Below are positions 24,222-36,832 of a stretch of 64,000 nucleotides of DNA, one piece after another. Position 1 is the stretch's first letter, and each line of letters begins with the position of its first letter. A model generated the notes under the pieces. The model searched no databases and was not told where the DNA came from. It worked only from the letters and a program-made list of their open reading frames with translations. Source of the stretch: Boswellia sacra (lineage: Eukaryota > Streptophyta > Magnoliopsida > Sapindales > Burseraceae); NCBI GenBank assembly GCA_013180625.2, contig SNVD02010155.1:248001-312000 (forward strand), in the 5' to 3' direction. A program made the translations under genes and the position numbers.

Positions 24222-27200
24222 TTAAACCGCAGTTGCTGTCTTGGTTGTTGCAACATTGTTGTCAACACCTTGATGTTCCTCCTTCACCACAGCTTTAACA
24301 CTACTAGTTCCATCCAGACTCCCATTGCAGTCTTGCTTTTGTGTCTTCCCATCTAATTTCTCCTTTGGAGAAACACTAGTATGATGATTAGATTTCCCTG
24401 AACTATTTTCTTTTTCCGTCAGGGAAGCTGTTTCCGTGGTAGAGTTCATCTCAGATGCAGTAGCTGAGAGTTGTTGAGGCGATGTTGAGCTACCAGAACC
24501 TGGAGGAGGAAGGAAAACTCCAGTACCAGGTACAGGAAGGCGAGGAGGAGGATGCCTTGGTGGAGCTGCAGCCCACCCAGTTGAACCAGGTGGGATGGGA
24601 ACTGGTGCAGGAAAAGGCATTGCTGGGGCAACTGGTGTGGTAACGAAAAGAGGCTGAACACCATTTGGTGGTGGAATTTGTGATCGAATTGGAGCTGGCA
24701 GTACGCCACTTGTTGGAAGCGGTGCATAATGCTTGGGACCCCCAGGATGGCGAACATGATTGGCAGATCGACCAGGTGGGGGACCCCAGGTGGGTGTTGA
24801 GACCACTGCTCGGTGACTTTCACTTGGCGTAGATTTCTTAGGTTGAGACTTGGTGAATGTAACAAGTATGCGTTGTTTTCGGATGGAAGGAATTGCATGC
24901 TTAGCAAAATCTGCCGATTTTCCTTGCATCACAAGTAGAGATCTGTATAACGAAAAGAAAGAGCAAACATATCAAGAATGTCAGCCCTCAAGGAAGATCA
25001 ATCACAAGAAGTAAATAAACAAATGAATCAAACAAAAAAATGTTGGATGTCATAAAAGCATAATCAATGCAATGTGTTAATTAAAATATTGCCAATACGT
25101 TTCCTTAGTTTCAAAAAATTGAAGTCACATATATCTCCATGGTACATACAGCATGACAAGAGGGCATAAGGCCAAGAGGACGGTTCAAATCGGTTAAGGA
25201 TTTACAAATGTATCACAAATTCATAATATGATTTTCATGATATAGGCAAGGTAAAATAAACTTGTTAGTATCTTTCAAAGGCCACTATCACGATGTAGCA
25301 ACTAAAAATGACTAGACCAATCACAATTTAAAAACAAGATGCAGAGAGAGGTCAAAAGTGAATACCCAGGTGCAAAAGAAAGCTTAAGAGCGCCTCTATA
25401 ATCCCCAGGATGATCTATTGCGATCATTCTGCCAAAAGTCATGTCACATTCTGTCAGGAAAAGTATGCAAACAGGCCTCCCAAACCAAGATGGCCACATG
25501 TGTGGCTGTGAGTGATCACCCTATGTAAACATCACAAACTTAGATTTGCTTTCATCTTGTAAATTAATCTTAATAATTAAAGGCAATCGAAAAATTACCG
25601 ACCTCATTATATACATCAATGATGCAAGAGTCCGGCTTTACTGTCATAATTTGCATTCCAACTAAGCGTTCAATAACTTCTTGCAGCAATGCAGGAATGG
25701 GTTCCATTCTCCGGTCTGTAAAAGTGAGTTAGAGCATTGCAAAACAAAGACCAATGGCTCTTCGGAGTTAAAAAAACCACAAATTTTAGAATAATACTGC
25801 ACATACAAACTTCTACCTGTAGTGTCACAAATTAAATAAACTAAAAAGGTCAAGTCACTAAATGAGAAAAATTGCAGCGATAAAAGATAGTGTCACATCA
25901 GATTGTATACAAAGTTCATATGTGTAATATTACTCCAATTATTTATTCTAAAGTAGTTCTTCAGAAAAAGGAACTTGCCTTTGGATGACCCCACTGCATT
26001 TTCATCTTCTGGAGGTGCTTCCACTATTGGGAGACCCAGTTGAATTATCTCTCTTCCATGTCCCTTCATGGGCCTCTTTGAGAACATATATGCTTGACCT
26101 GCTTCTTGTAAAACAAGAATGGAACAATTATTAACATTTGAGTAGAACCTTTTTTATTTTGACATATATTTGAGACTCAAGAAAGGCATCTGCTAAAGCT
26201 GACACAAATATTGTAACAGAAAAATGATGATATACTAGAAGTAAAAGTTTATTGCATTTCACTCAGTTGAACAGATAGACATTTTGTAACAATTTATGAT
26301 CAAAGCTAACCTTCCAATAATTAGAACAAGAATAACACTGGAAGCAGCATTTGTAGTATTATCAAGCTGTTAGTTGGAAGGTTTCATAAAGGTGCACATA
26401 TGAGCTTTCAAAATCCAATGATTAAGTAATGAAGTGCTCCAATCACTGTTGCTGATGGACATACTATGAATTTCACAAGTTACAATTTGACTTGCCCTAA
26501 CATCAAAATGTGTTTTTGAATCACTAGAACAAAACTGTACACCATTTTCAATCCCATCCCTTGATTCTCTCCCCAGCAAAACTGTAAGAATAACTTTAAT
26601 AATCAAAATCCGTACTGTAGTAAAGGGACCTCAATTATTTTCTATTCTTCTGATGATTATCAAACTTGCAAATCAAACAACACTAATGCAGTAAATCTGT
26701 TTAATAACATATCGGGGACTTCTCCATGAAAGCATAGATATTTTGGCTTTCTTGAATTCAATGCATCATCTATTTCCAAAACCATTTTATCTATCACAGT
26801 TTCACCACTTAGACACAATAGTGATAAGATGGTGCACATGACAAGTTCTACCCAACTAATTGTGAGACTAAATATAAGCTTCAGTCAGAAATATTGACTT
26901 TAACAAACGTAAATACTACAAGGCTCTGCCTAGCAAGCCTGGATTGGCATCAGTTTAAATTATTAGGCCCAAAATGATATTTAAAAATTAAAAAATAAAT
27001 AACAGAAATAAGCAAAAAGCCCTATCAACCAATGAATATCGATGAATGCTGTCAAAGATCAAGGCAAAATAATCTATAAGATAAAATTTTGGCCAGAACT
27101 GCCCACAGATTAGGGTCCTCAGCATTTGCCTCAAATATTCTTGCTCAGCATCTAACAATCTATTTCAGGTAACATTTCAAATAAATCCATCCTGAAAATC

Positions 27201-29375
27201 ATAGTAGTTGCTCAACACCTTGGAGGCTGAAAACTCCGTGTGTGTATGTGTGTGTGTGTGTTCAGTATTATGAATTCCATAAAGTCTGAATAATTGCAGG
27301 AACCTAAGAACTATTCTGTAGTGGCATATGAAGCTGAGCTGTAGCTGTGCACGATTTGAGTATGAGGGTTCTCTTTTGATCTTCTTTCGCTATACATACA
27401 TATATATAGTGAAAGAAGGAAGCAGGGTGAAGAAAGAATGGAAGAAACAAGGAGATACTTCTATCTCGCAGAAAGAAAATGACTCAGAAAACTTGCCTTG
27501 AATTTGTCCTCTTTTCCCAGCTGCTCTCAAATCATTAACCAATGAAACAAGTTTTGAAACTTCTGAATTGGCACATAGTTCTTCATATAACTTAAGTCCA
27601 TCAACGACATTAACCTTAAAGTTGAAAATAACCCAAGCTTAGAAGTAGAAGAAACAAGAGAAATTGTCATATCATATCAACGAAATGTAACAATTCACAA
27701 TACCTGCTTTCCATCCAACATCTCTGGACCAAGAAAAGTTTTTGGAACTGTAGTGAGACTCTGCTTCTCATTTTGATTTTGAATGGAGTGTGAATCATTC
27801 TCTGAAAGGACATTACAAGATTCATTTAGGTTGAGTAAATAATATAATTTAAATTTAAATTATTACTTCCACATAATTCTGGAGAGAATTAGACAAATAT
27901 AAGGATATAGACACATAGAATACAAATGAGTTTAAAAGATAGTCTGCTATTTAGGACATAATCAAAGTTCAAACCGAACACTTAACGAAGATATGTCAAT
28001 AGTATGCTATTCAGTTCCCCGTTAAAGTGGTAAAGGAACCCCAAGTGAGCCCATTACTTAACACTATATTTGCCAAATATTTCCTAGTTAAAAAAGCATA
28101 TTACTCAATACTCTCATTGCTATAAATTTCCTAGTTGAAAAAGCATATTACCCAATACTCTAATTGTTATATCTTCCCCAGTTAAAAAACTATCCAATAA
28201 GAAATACAATCCCAACAAGAGAGAGATCAAACCTTTAGGGCTTGGGGTGCATCCATCATCCGATGCCTCCACTTTAGGTTCCGAATTGCTAATTTTGGAG
28301 ACTTCTGAATCCCCTGAATTCTTAGAGTTGTCATCCTCATGAGCATTTGCAACAGCATCTGTCCAATACTCACACATATGAATACCAGTGTTTCCACTCA
28401 AATATAAACTCTCAACAAACATTAAATTTACTTACTATTGTGTTTCTTTCGTGTTGATTTTGGAGAAAAACAAAAACAGATTAAACATCAAGAGCATAAG
28501 AACGTTCAAGACCTCTTTAAGGCGTAAGTGTCTTTCAAAAGAAGAAAGAAGAAGAAAAGGTATTTAAAAAAAATTATAAAAAAGAGAGAAAAGAAACCAA
28601 CTAATATGATTTCGTATCCAATTTTCCAATGTACAGAAGGTAATTCAATCTATGATGGTAATCTAAGAGGTGGCACGACACTTTCCATATCAACCCACAG
28701 GCTAAAATTAATATTAATAAAACAAAATGTACTTTCCAAATATGAATAACAAAATAACCATCCAAGAAACATACAAACAAAGCCAAAAAAAAATTAGTTC
28801 AATAGTCAATAACACCATTGATGAACAGCAAAATCCAAAATTCAGCTCTAAATCAATTTCATCAAAAATACAACGAACCAAACCAATTTCCATAAACAAG
28901 AATACAAAAAAGGTAAACCTTTTTGATCCTCCACCGATTTAACTTGATTAACTCGATCATTTATATCGAAAGCTGGAGAATTTGAGTCAATCCCATGATT
29001 ATCCACAGTGGAATTATGCATTTCCTTCTTAACATAGCCACCGCCACTAGATCTCTTATTATTCTTGTTGAACTGATCATAATATCTCTGTTGCCTTTTC
29101 CAAGCAACATGCTGCAGAGTTACCAAGACATCCCCAACAGAAAAATATTGTTGCAAATGAAGCACAGGAGTCCAATTACACCTCCTCTGCTGAATGCAAT
29201 TTAGCACCGCGTCATACTCCCCTGGCTCCCCCACCAAACGCAGGTGGTGGCAGAGCGAGTCAATTATGGCATTTGCAGCCGCGAACTCACTCCTCAGCCA
29301 CGAAATGAACCCATCACGCTCGTCCGGGAACTGCATTTTGTCTGATAAAACTACATTCCCAGATGGCATTGCCAT
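24222..29375 (-). CDS. ALKBH10B: ALKBH10B-like RNA N6-methyladenosine demethylase
   Basis: Plant AlkB homologue; the ALKBH9/10 group removes m6A from mRNA, and Arabidopsis ALKBH10B affects flowering. Eight exons in coding order: 28919-29375, 28233-28358, 27704-27801, 27497-27614, 25979-26098, 25603-25715, 25366-25520, 24222-24942, giving 635 aa. The N-terminus has the conserved [19 protein letters not shown] block. The AlkB domain is at about 230-425, with H351 (SQPHMW), H411 (FAKHAI) and R417/R420 ([10 protein letters not shown]). A long Pro/Gly-rich, disordered C-terminal tail follows. Introns 4 and 5 start with GC (AAG|GCAAGT and AAAG|GCAAGTT); the other introns are GT-AG. The H-x-D metal motif reads H-M-W. 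ALKBH10B over 9B is judged from the N-terminal block and tail. Confidence 0.9.
27239..27261. repeat. (GT)n microsatellite in ALKBH10B intron 4
   Basis: A GT dinucleotide tract with one interruption (TGTATG) inside the GC-AG intron at 26099-27496. Confidence 0.85.
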
Positions 29376-31935
29376 AGATTGTATTAACAAATCACTCCCG
29401 CTCAATCACCAACATAAATTCAGATCTATCTCCCAACAAAAACAAAACCCCACAAAGCCAGAGTGGATCAACTCCAAATCTAAACCAACCCAATAGAGAA
29501 AGCTGCAGAATTATGCAGATCTGACAAAAGTGTTCTTTGTTTGAAAGAGTTAATAATAATAAAGCTGAAAATGAGTGTGTAGAGATCTAGGGTTTGAGGG
29601 GAAAAGGGTTGAATGGAACCAAAATCGCTTTGGCTTATGAAGCACGCATGTGTATGGTCTTAAATGGTGGCTGTGGCTGTGGCTAGCTTAGCTGCCTCCC
29701 TATTTTCTCTCTCTGTAGAGTTGAGTTTAGTCTAGTTTAGTTTAGTTTACTTTGGTTTTTGAGGTTCGCAAGCCTGAGTGTGGATCGAACGGCCACAAGA
29801 ATATTCTTCATATGTCAAGGGTGGTTTGGGAACTTCGACAGCTATTGATCAAGATACTTGAAACTCTGATTGAATTTACCCGGAGAATACGGTAAATTAA
29901 ATACGAAACAATTACTATAGTAACAACATGTCGTATACGTTCAGATAGACTAATTATATTTGATTTTAACAGCCGGAGTTATTGTTCTTTAATATTATCT
30001 TTGCCCTAAAGTCAAATATATGCTCATTTTATTTTGACTTTTACTATTAAAAATAATATCTTTTTAGATTTTTATAAGTGATTTTGCTAAAAGAAATTAT
30101 ATATATAATATATATGGGCTAACTGCTCCTATAATTAAAATTGCTTGAAACATGATCTTATACAAAATCTATTTTTATAATTTATTTTTAACAAATATCT
30201 TATGATTTCTGCCAAATCTGGAGAGATTAATGATATATCTTATCCAAAATTAAAGAAGCAATCATATTCAAGTTCTATATTCTAGTTACAATACCAAATC
30301 AACAAAGATATCAATCGTGTATGATATGTTATAACTTTTGAAATTCAAATTACTAGGAATTTCCATTAAAAAAAGTCAGGTTCAAAATAAAAGCGACCTG
30401 AAATTACTTGTAACGTATTTCAAATCTTATCATCTTCCTTCAAATCACATCATGTTTTATTATGGAAAATTCAAATTATATGTTCCAAGTCTTAAGTAGT
30501 AAATGAATAGTAAAAATACAAAACGAGAAGCATTTTGTGTTTTATTTAACCATATTTAGACTAAACTATTATGAAAAATATAATGATATTTAAGGGTCGA
30601 TTGTTTTTAATTTTATCTAAAATCTGAATACGTCTGAATTTAATTTAAATATGAATAGATCTGAATATAAAAATTTGAAGGCATGTTTGTTTTTCATTTA
30701 CTAATGTCTTATTCTAAGTTTTAAGTTGCTTTTTTTAACTAAAAATATGTTAAAACAGTTGACTTTACACATATATCTTTATTTAGCATAATATGTACAT
30801 ATATTTTATATTTACAAGTTATGTAAACATATGCAAAAAAATTTGATAAAGCTAAAATTGAATTATGTAAATGATTGATAAAAAGTAATATATTTTTAAT
30901 TTATTTTGTTATACATGATGTGAAAATTTTGAAAATAAAATAAAATATATTTATATATATAAATAACCATGTAATTTGATAATATTAATGAAATAATTGT
31001 AAAAATATATTGATAATTATGAAATTAAAGAACTATTAATAGTATATGTAATAGGTTAGATGGGTGAATTGTAATTAAAAAAAAGTTTATACAAAATAGG
31101 CAAGTATACAAATGATAAAGATAATTTAGAAAATAAATAAAAAATAGATATTCAGATGTTTTTACGTTCAAATAAAAACTAAAGACTTTGACTTTTTCAT
31201 ATTCAGATGATTTTATTTGATTCTCAGACTTAAGTTAGAAAATCAATCAACCTAAAATATATGAATGACTGATAATAAGTTATATTCAATCTTCAGATAT
31301 AAAAATAACTAACCCCTTATTCTCCATTGTTGATCAAAATTATTTGGAAAATCCCCGAATGTTTGGAAATATAAACAATATTTTCTAACAATAGAGGACG
31401 TAATAGAAAATTTTAGAACTAAAGGGGCGTGTTTGATTTTAAGAAAACAACACATCGGGGAAGGTCAGCATGTACATTACGAGTTAATTGCAGTAATTGG
31501 CTCTTTTAACTTTTAATATTTTAGTGGCAAAAAAAAAATTGCCTAATCAAATTCAATAAGAAACAAAACTATAATTTATAATAAGTTTCTATAAGTTAAG
31601 AAAAGATGCTGAAATATATTGTTGTCGATTTAATGGTTGACACTTATTTGAGATGTCAAACTGACAAATATTATCCATCAACGCATATAACCATTTAGTT
31701 AACAACTTGTTTATAAAATTGGTTAAAAAGTGTTCAAATACGTAATTGTCAAGCTAACAAACAACACTATCAACTTTGACATCTCATACAAGTAAAACTC
31801 ATCAACTCAGCATCTCTAGTGAGCGTTAGCATCTCCAATGAGCGTTAACATCTCCAATAAGCGACGTCTGTTACGTTCGTTGTCCGGACAAATCTAAAGA
31901 GTATTATTTGTTAGCATATCTAATCATTCAATTTA
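29376..31935. other. Intergenic; 5' region of ALKBH10B then AT-rich DNA
   Basis: 29376 to about 29700 is the 5' UTR and promoter side of the ALKBH10B-like gene (CT-rich on the minus strand, telobox-like AGGGTTT at 29590). From 29900 to 31930 the DNA is AT-rich without recognisable genes. A short tandem repeat lies at 31809-31865, just before the copia element. Confidence 0.5.
31809..31865. repeat. 19-bp tandem repeat, three units
   Basis: Units at 31809-31827, 31828-31846 and 31847-31865 share the core (A/G)CATCTC followed by GAGCG or AAGCG, with few differences. The array sits 70 bases left of the copia target duplication. Confidence 0.75.
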
Positions 31936-31940
31936 ATAAC

Positions 31941-32125
31941 TGTTAGCACTACAAAAAATAGTTATGGAATTCCGTAGCTTAGGGGCAGTCTTGTAAACTT
32001 ATAATGCTGTTAAGTTTGTTAGAGTTAAAATAGCCAGAGATATATAAACGTTTAATGTTAACTATTTCTAATCAATTAACAATAGGGAGAGTTTCCTTTT
32101 AATTCCAGAAATATATGTTTCAACT
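31941..32125 (+). repeat. 5' LTR of the copia element
   Basis: Starts TGTTAGCACTAC and contains a TATATAAAC promoter box near 32040. It aligns with 36639-36827 apart from a 4-base insertion there (ACTT) and scattered substitutions. Confidence 0.88.
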
Positions 32126-32137
32126 TGGTATCAGAGC
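32126..32137 (+). other. Primer binding site of the copia element
   Basis: TGGTATCAGAGC is the exact 12-base motif complementary to the initiator tRNA-Met 3' end. It starts directly at the end of the LTR. Confidence 0.9.
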
Positions 32138-32147
32138 TTGAGATCTA

Positions 32148-35100
32148 ATGGGAGAATATCAACCAAATTTTCTCGGGCATTTTCAATCAAACACTGGAGG
32201 TTCAACTTTCTTTGATCCTGGAACAGCAAATCCAGTGATGAATTCTTCTTCTTCTCACTCTTCAATGAGCTCTTTTTCTTCAATTTTGCTGACAGTTCTT
32301 CCAAGCTCTTCAATTAAATTTCAGAGAGCAAATTGTGGATTTTGGCGCACTCAGATTCTTGCTACACTTGAAGGCTATGTCACAGGGGAGAAGCCTTGTC
32401 CAACAAGAGTGATCTCCATTCGTTCTTCTCAAAATCCTGATGAGGTCTAAACTCAAATCAACTCTGAGTTCTTTAATTGGAAGAGGATCGATCAGTTCAT
32501 TCTAAGCTGGTTGCTGTCGTCAATCTCAGAATCCATGCATGGCAATGTTGTTCGATGCACAACAGCAATGGAGGTTTGGAATATTCTTGAAAAATTATTC
32601 TATAATGAATTTAAGGCTAGATCTATGCATTTAAAACATCAACTTCAGAATACCAGAAAGGGATCTCTATCTATAGCTGATTACATATTAAAAATGAAAG
32701 ACATTGCCAATACTCTGATTGCTATTGGATGTGATGTTACGGATCTAGATTTACTGTTTCATGTTCTTGATGGTCTTGGACCAGAATATGATGCTATTGT
32801 TGTTAATCTTACCTCAAAAGCCGGTACTATAACCTTAGAAGAAACCCAGTATCAACTTCGAAGCTATAAGATGAGGCTAGAAAAATTTAATTCTTCACAA
32901 AATCTAAGTTTAGGTCATAGTGCCAATATGGCTGCTAGACCATCTCAATTTGGAACTAATCAATTTTCTGGTCAAAACTTTCAGTATTCTAATGGTGTAG
33001 ACAAGCTTCTAATCAAAGTTTCAGGGAACGAGAAAGATTTAAGTTTACTGGTAGAGGTTCAAACTCTTCTAATGAAGCTAAACTTGTTTATCAGTTATGT
33101 GGAAAGTCAGGCCACACTGTGGTTAAATGCTATCACAGGTTTGATATAAGCTATCAAGGACATCCAGCATCTCAGCCTTCTCAAGTTTTTAATGTTAATC
33201 AATCATCACAGCAAGTATCCCAGATTTCTTAGCTATCTCAAGCATTTGTTGCTTCTCCATCAATTTTGCAAGATCCTGCTTGGTATCTTGACACTGGTGC
33301 TACTGATCAAATAACTTCAGATATGAGCAAACTTGCATCAGCAAGCAAATACACAGGACCAGAGATAGTGCAAGTTGGTAATGGTATATCTTTATCTATT
33401 ACTTATCTTGGTTCTAGTTCTTTACATTCTCTTAATTCCTTAGCCTATTTTAAGCTTCAAAAGATTTTATTTATGCCTACAATCACTAAGAGTTTACTTA
33501 GTGTTTCTCAACTTATTAAAGACAATAATATAACTATTGAATTTCATGATCATGGTTGCTTGATTAAGGACAAGGACAGCAAACAGATTCTGTTGGAAGG
33601 ATTTCTTAGTAATGGACTATATCAGATTTCAATAGCTTCAAATAAAGTTTCTTGTCATGCTTCAGCAAATAAAGTGTCAGCTCCTATTTCATTGTTTTCT
33701 TCTTTGACAAAATATGTCAGCTCAGATGCTTCTGCTTTGTCGGTTGTGAGTGATCAAATTCTTTGGCATAGAAGGTTGGGCCATCCACATCTTCAAGTAA
33801 TGCAAAAATTATCTTCAACTACTCAGTTGTTCAAATGTACAGACAAAACTGATTGTTTTTGTGAGCCTTGTAAGCTTGGCAAGCAATGCCATGACACTTA
33901 TCCTAGTTCAAATTCTAGAGCAGCTGCTCCACTTGATATTGTGTACTCGGATATCTGGGGTTCTTCTCCAATAAAATCAGTTAAAGGTTACTCTTATTAT
34001 GTGAGTTTTATGGATGATTTTAGCAAATACATTTGGATATTTCCTCTTAAATCCAAAGCTAAAGTGTTTAATATCTTCAAGAAATTTTTAGCACTTATTA
34101 AAAGACAATTTAGTACTAAATTGAAGTGTTTACAGTCAGACTGGGTTGGTGAATATAGACCACTTGCTTCTTATCTCAAAGAGCTTGGGATTGCTTTTAG
34201 ACATCCATGTCCTTATACTCATCAACAAAGAAAGAAGACACAGGCACATTGTTAACACTAGTCTCACTTTACTGGCTCAAGCTTCCTTACCTCTCTCATT
34301 CTGGTGGTTTGCCTTCCACACAGCTGTTTTTCTTATAAATAGGTTGCCATCATCTTCTTTGAAGTCTCATTCTCCATTCTCTACTCTATTTCATCTTTCT
34401 CCTAATTATAAGTTTTTTAAAGTGTTTGGGTGTGCTTGTTATCCTAATCTAAGGCCATATCATTCTCACAAGTTTTCATTTTTCTACATCTACTTGTGTC
34501 TTTGTTGGATATAGTTCTTCTTATAAGGGCTATCCCTGCCTTCATTATTCTAGCAGAATCTATATTGCTCAAAGTGTTTCATTTAATGAACATGAGTTTC
34601 CAAATAGGTTCTTTTCTTAACTCTTCTTCTTCTTCAATTTCTGAGAATATTTCAGGTCCTTGGATATTTCCTTCTCAGCAATTGTCCTCTTGTTCTTCAA
34701 CTTCTTTACCATCTAGTACCTCTCCTGCTTCACTTGGTTCTTCTAGTCAGTTTACATAAACACCTGTTGTTACAAACTCTCTTGTTTCTCTAACTTCAAC
34801 TTCAGCTTCACCTATAATAGTTCCTTCTATTGTTTCCAACTTGGTTCCTCAGCCTATTTCTTTACCATCTTCCTCTTTAAATACTCATCCTACGGTTACC
34901 AGGTCCAAGGTTGGTGTCTTTAAGCCTAAATCCTATGCCTATAATGTTGATTCTTCTATTTCCTCTTCACTTGAGCCAGCAACTGTCCAGCAAGCTTTAT
35001 CTTATCCACATTGGTATGCTGCTATGCAAGCTGAGTTTCAAGCTTTGCAAAGCAATCAGACCTGGTCACTTGTTCCACCATCTCCTAATATGAATGTGGT

Positions 35101-36580
35101 TGATCACAAGTGGGTTTTTCGAGTCAAATATAACCATGATGGCACAATCCAGATGTATAAATCCAGGTTGGTAGCTAAAGGCTTTCAACAAACTCCTGGC
35201 CTTGATTACTTTGATACTTTTAGCCTCGTAATTAAACCTTCAACTATTAGAGTTATCTTTTCTTTAGCTGTTACTTTGGGATGGGATATACAGCAAATAG
35301 ATGTGAATAATGCTTTTCTTCATGGTAAGCTTTAAGAAACTGTTTTTATGTCTCAACCAGAAGGGTTTGTAGATGCTTCTCAGCCTACATTTGTATGTCA
35401 TCTTCATAAATCCTTATATGGTTTAAAGCAGGCTCATAGAGCTTGGTTTAACAAGCTCAAGGGTGCTTTGCTTCAATGGGGGTTTCAACCATCAATTTCA
35501 GAAACTAGTTTATTCATTTTTAAGTCTGATAGCACAATCATATTGTTGTTAGTGTATTTTGATGATATTTTGATCACTAGCAGTGATAATGTTCATAATA
35601 AAAAGGTCAAACTATGATTTGAATAAAAGATTTGCACTAACACTTGGCTCTGTCAATTACTTTCTTAGATTTGAAGTTACAAGGTCTAAGGACTGTATGT
35701 TGCTCACACAGAGAAAGTATGCAAGTGATCTTTTGAAGAGATGCAATATGCTAGAGTCAAAGGTAATTCAGTCACCCATGGAAGCAAATTCAAAGCTGTC
35801 ATTGAAAGAGAGTGCAGAATTTGAGCAGCCTAGTTTATATAGGAGCACAATTGGTGCTTTGCAATATCTCTCAATGACTAGGCCCGATATCTCATATGCA
35901 GTGAATAAATTAAGTCAACTCCTACAGTGTCCTACAATTAAGCATTGGCAAGCTTGCAAAAGATTGCTTAGATATACCAAAGGCACTCCTCATTATGGTT
36001 TAATTTTCAAGCCACTGCAGTCATTCACACTCAAAGCTTACAGTGATGCTGATTGGGCAAGCTCTTTGGATGACAGAAAATCACTTCAGGGTGTTGTGTT
36101 TATCTTGGAAACAATTTAATCTATTGGTGTTCAAAGAAGCAAAAGGTTGTAGCAAGGTCATCTACTGAATTAGAATATAGGGCCATGTCTCTTGCAGCAA
36201 CAAAGGTGATTTGGTTGCAAAGCCTGTTGTCTGAAATTGGAATCAAATTGAGTGACATTCCAGTCATGTTTTGTGATAATAAAGGAGCAGAATCTCTGGC
36301 TTCTAATCCGGTATTCCATGCTAGAACCAAGCATGTTGAAATTGATGTGCACTTTACTAGAGAAAAGGTGTTGGCAGGGCAATTAAAAGTTCAGCATGTT
36401 TCCACAGAATTTCACAATGCTGATATTCTAACAAAGCCCTTAGCTGGAGCAAGGTTTGATTTCCTTCGAGATAGATTGAATATTTCTTCTAGAGAATATG
36501 TAGACTTGACAGTAAAAGATGTAAGCTCAAGAGCTCAAGCAAGTTCAAAGTCTGATGCAAGTTTGATACAAGTCTGCTAA
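32148..36580 (+). pseudogene. Copia gag-pol polyprotein, multiply disrupted
   Basis: Recognisable in order: gag N-terminus (32148-32450, ends in a stop), gag UBN2 domain (32511 to about 32995), a frameshifted zinc-knuckle region (about 33085-33130), protease (YLDTGATDQ, about 33284), pre-integrase and integrase (HRRLGHPH at about 33770, YSDIWG at about 33946). RT follows (WVFRVKYN at about 35110, YFDD at 35555-35566) and RNase H (YSDADW near 36040, then DNKGAE and the HARTKHVEIDVHF block). Breaks include a stop near 32448, a frameshift near 33000, TAG near 33230, a frameshift near 34215 at the integrase Glu region, TAA at 35333, a frameshift near 35600 and a stop near 36118. The integrase DG-G-EY motif is also altered (SDWVGEY). 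No functional polyprotein can be made. Confidence 0.9.
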
Positions 36581-36638
36581 GTTTGATGCAAGTTTGCTAG
36601 GATGGTTATCAGAAGTCCTAGCTGCACTTGAGGGGGAC

Positions 36639-36827
36639 TATTAACACTACAAAAAGTAGTTATGGAATTCAGTAGTTCAGGGGCAGTCTTGTAAACTTAC
36701 TTATAATGCTGTTAAGTTTGTTAGAGTTGAAATAGTCAAAGATATATAAACATTTACTATTAACTGTTTCTAATCAATTAACAATAGGAAAAGTTTCCTT
36801 TTAATTCCATAAATATCTGTTTCAACT
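36639..36827 (+). repeat. 3' LTR of the copia element
   Basis: Direct repeat of 31941-32125. It is preceded by a purine tract ending GGGGGAC and followed by ATAAC. Confidence 0.88.
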
Positions 36828-36832
36828 ATAAC

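Larger units (their letters stand above)
31941..36827 (+). mobile_element. Ty1/copia retrotransposon with both LTRs, inactive
   Basis: Short LTRs of about 185-189 bp (31941-32125 and 36639-36827), a primer binding site right after the left LTR, gag-pol remnants in copia order (gag, protease, integrase, RT, RNase H) and a polypurine tract (GAGGGGGA, near 36630) before the right LTR. The flanks carry ATAAC at 31936-31940 and 36828-36832, a perfect 5-bp target duplication if the LTR ends at CAACT. With a canonical CA end the duplication would not match. The left LTR begins TGTTAG; the right has changed to TATTAA. Several stops and frameshifts make it non-functional, but it is much fresher than the element at 1-5740. 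Confidence 0.92.

Noticed and set aside
24446..24907. A 153-codon overlapping minus-strand frame in the last ALKBH10B exon
   Set aside because: It is a shifted reading of the Pro/Gly-rich coding exon; the spliced frame fits the family and the neighbouring exons.
29376..29405. N-terminal extension of ALKBH10B to a TTG at 29405
   Set aside because: It needs a non-ATG start; the ATG at 29375 begins the conserved N-terminus.
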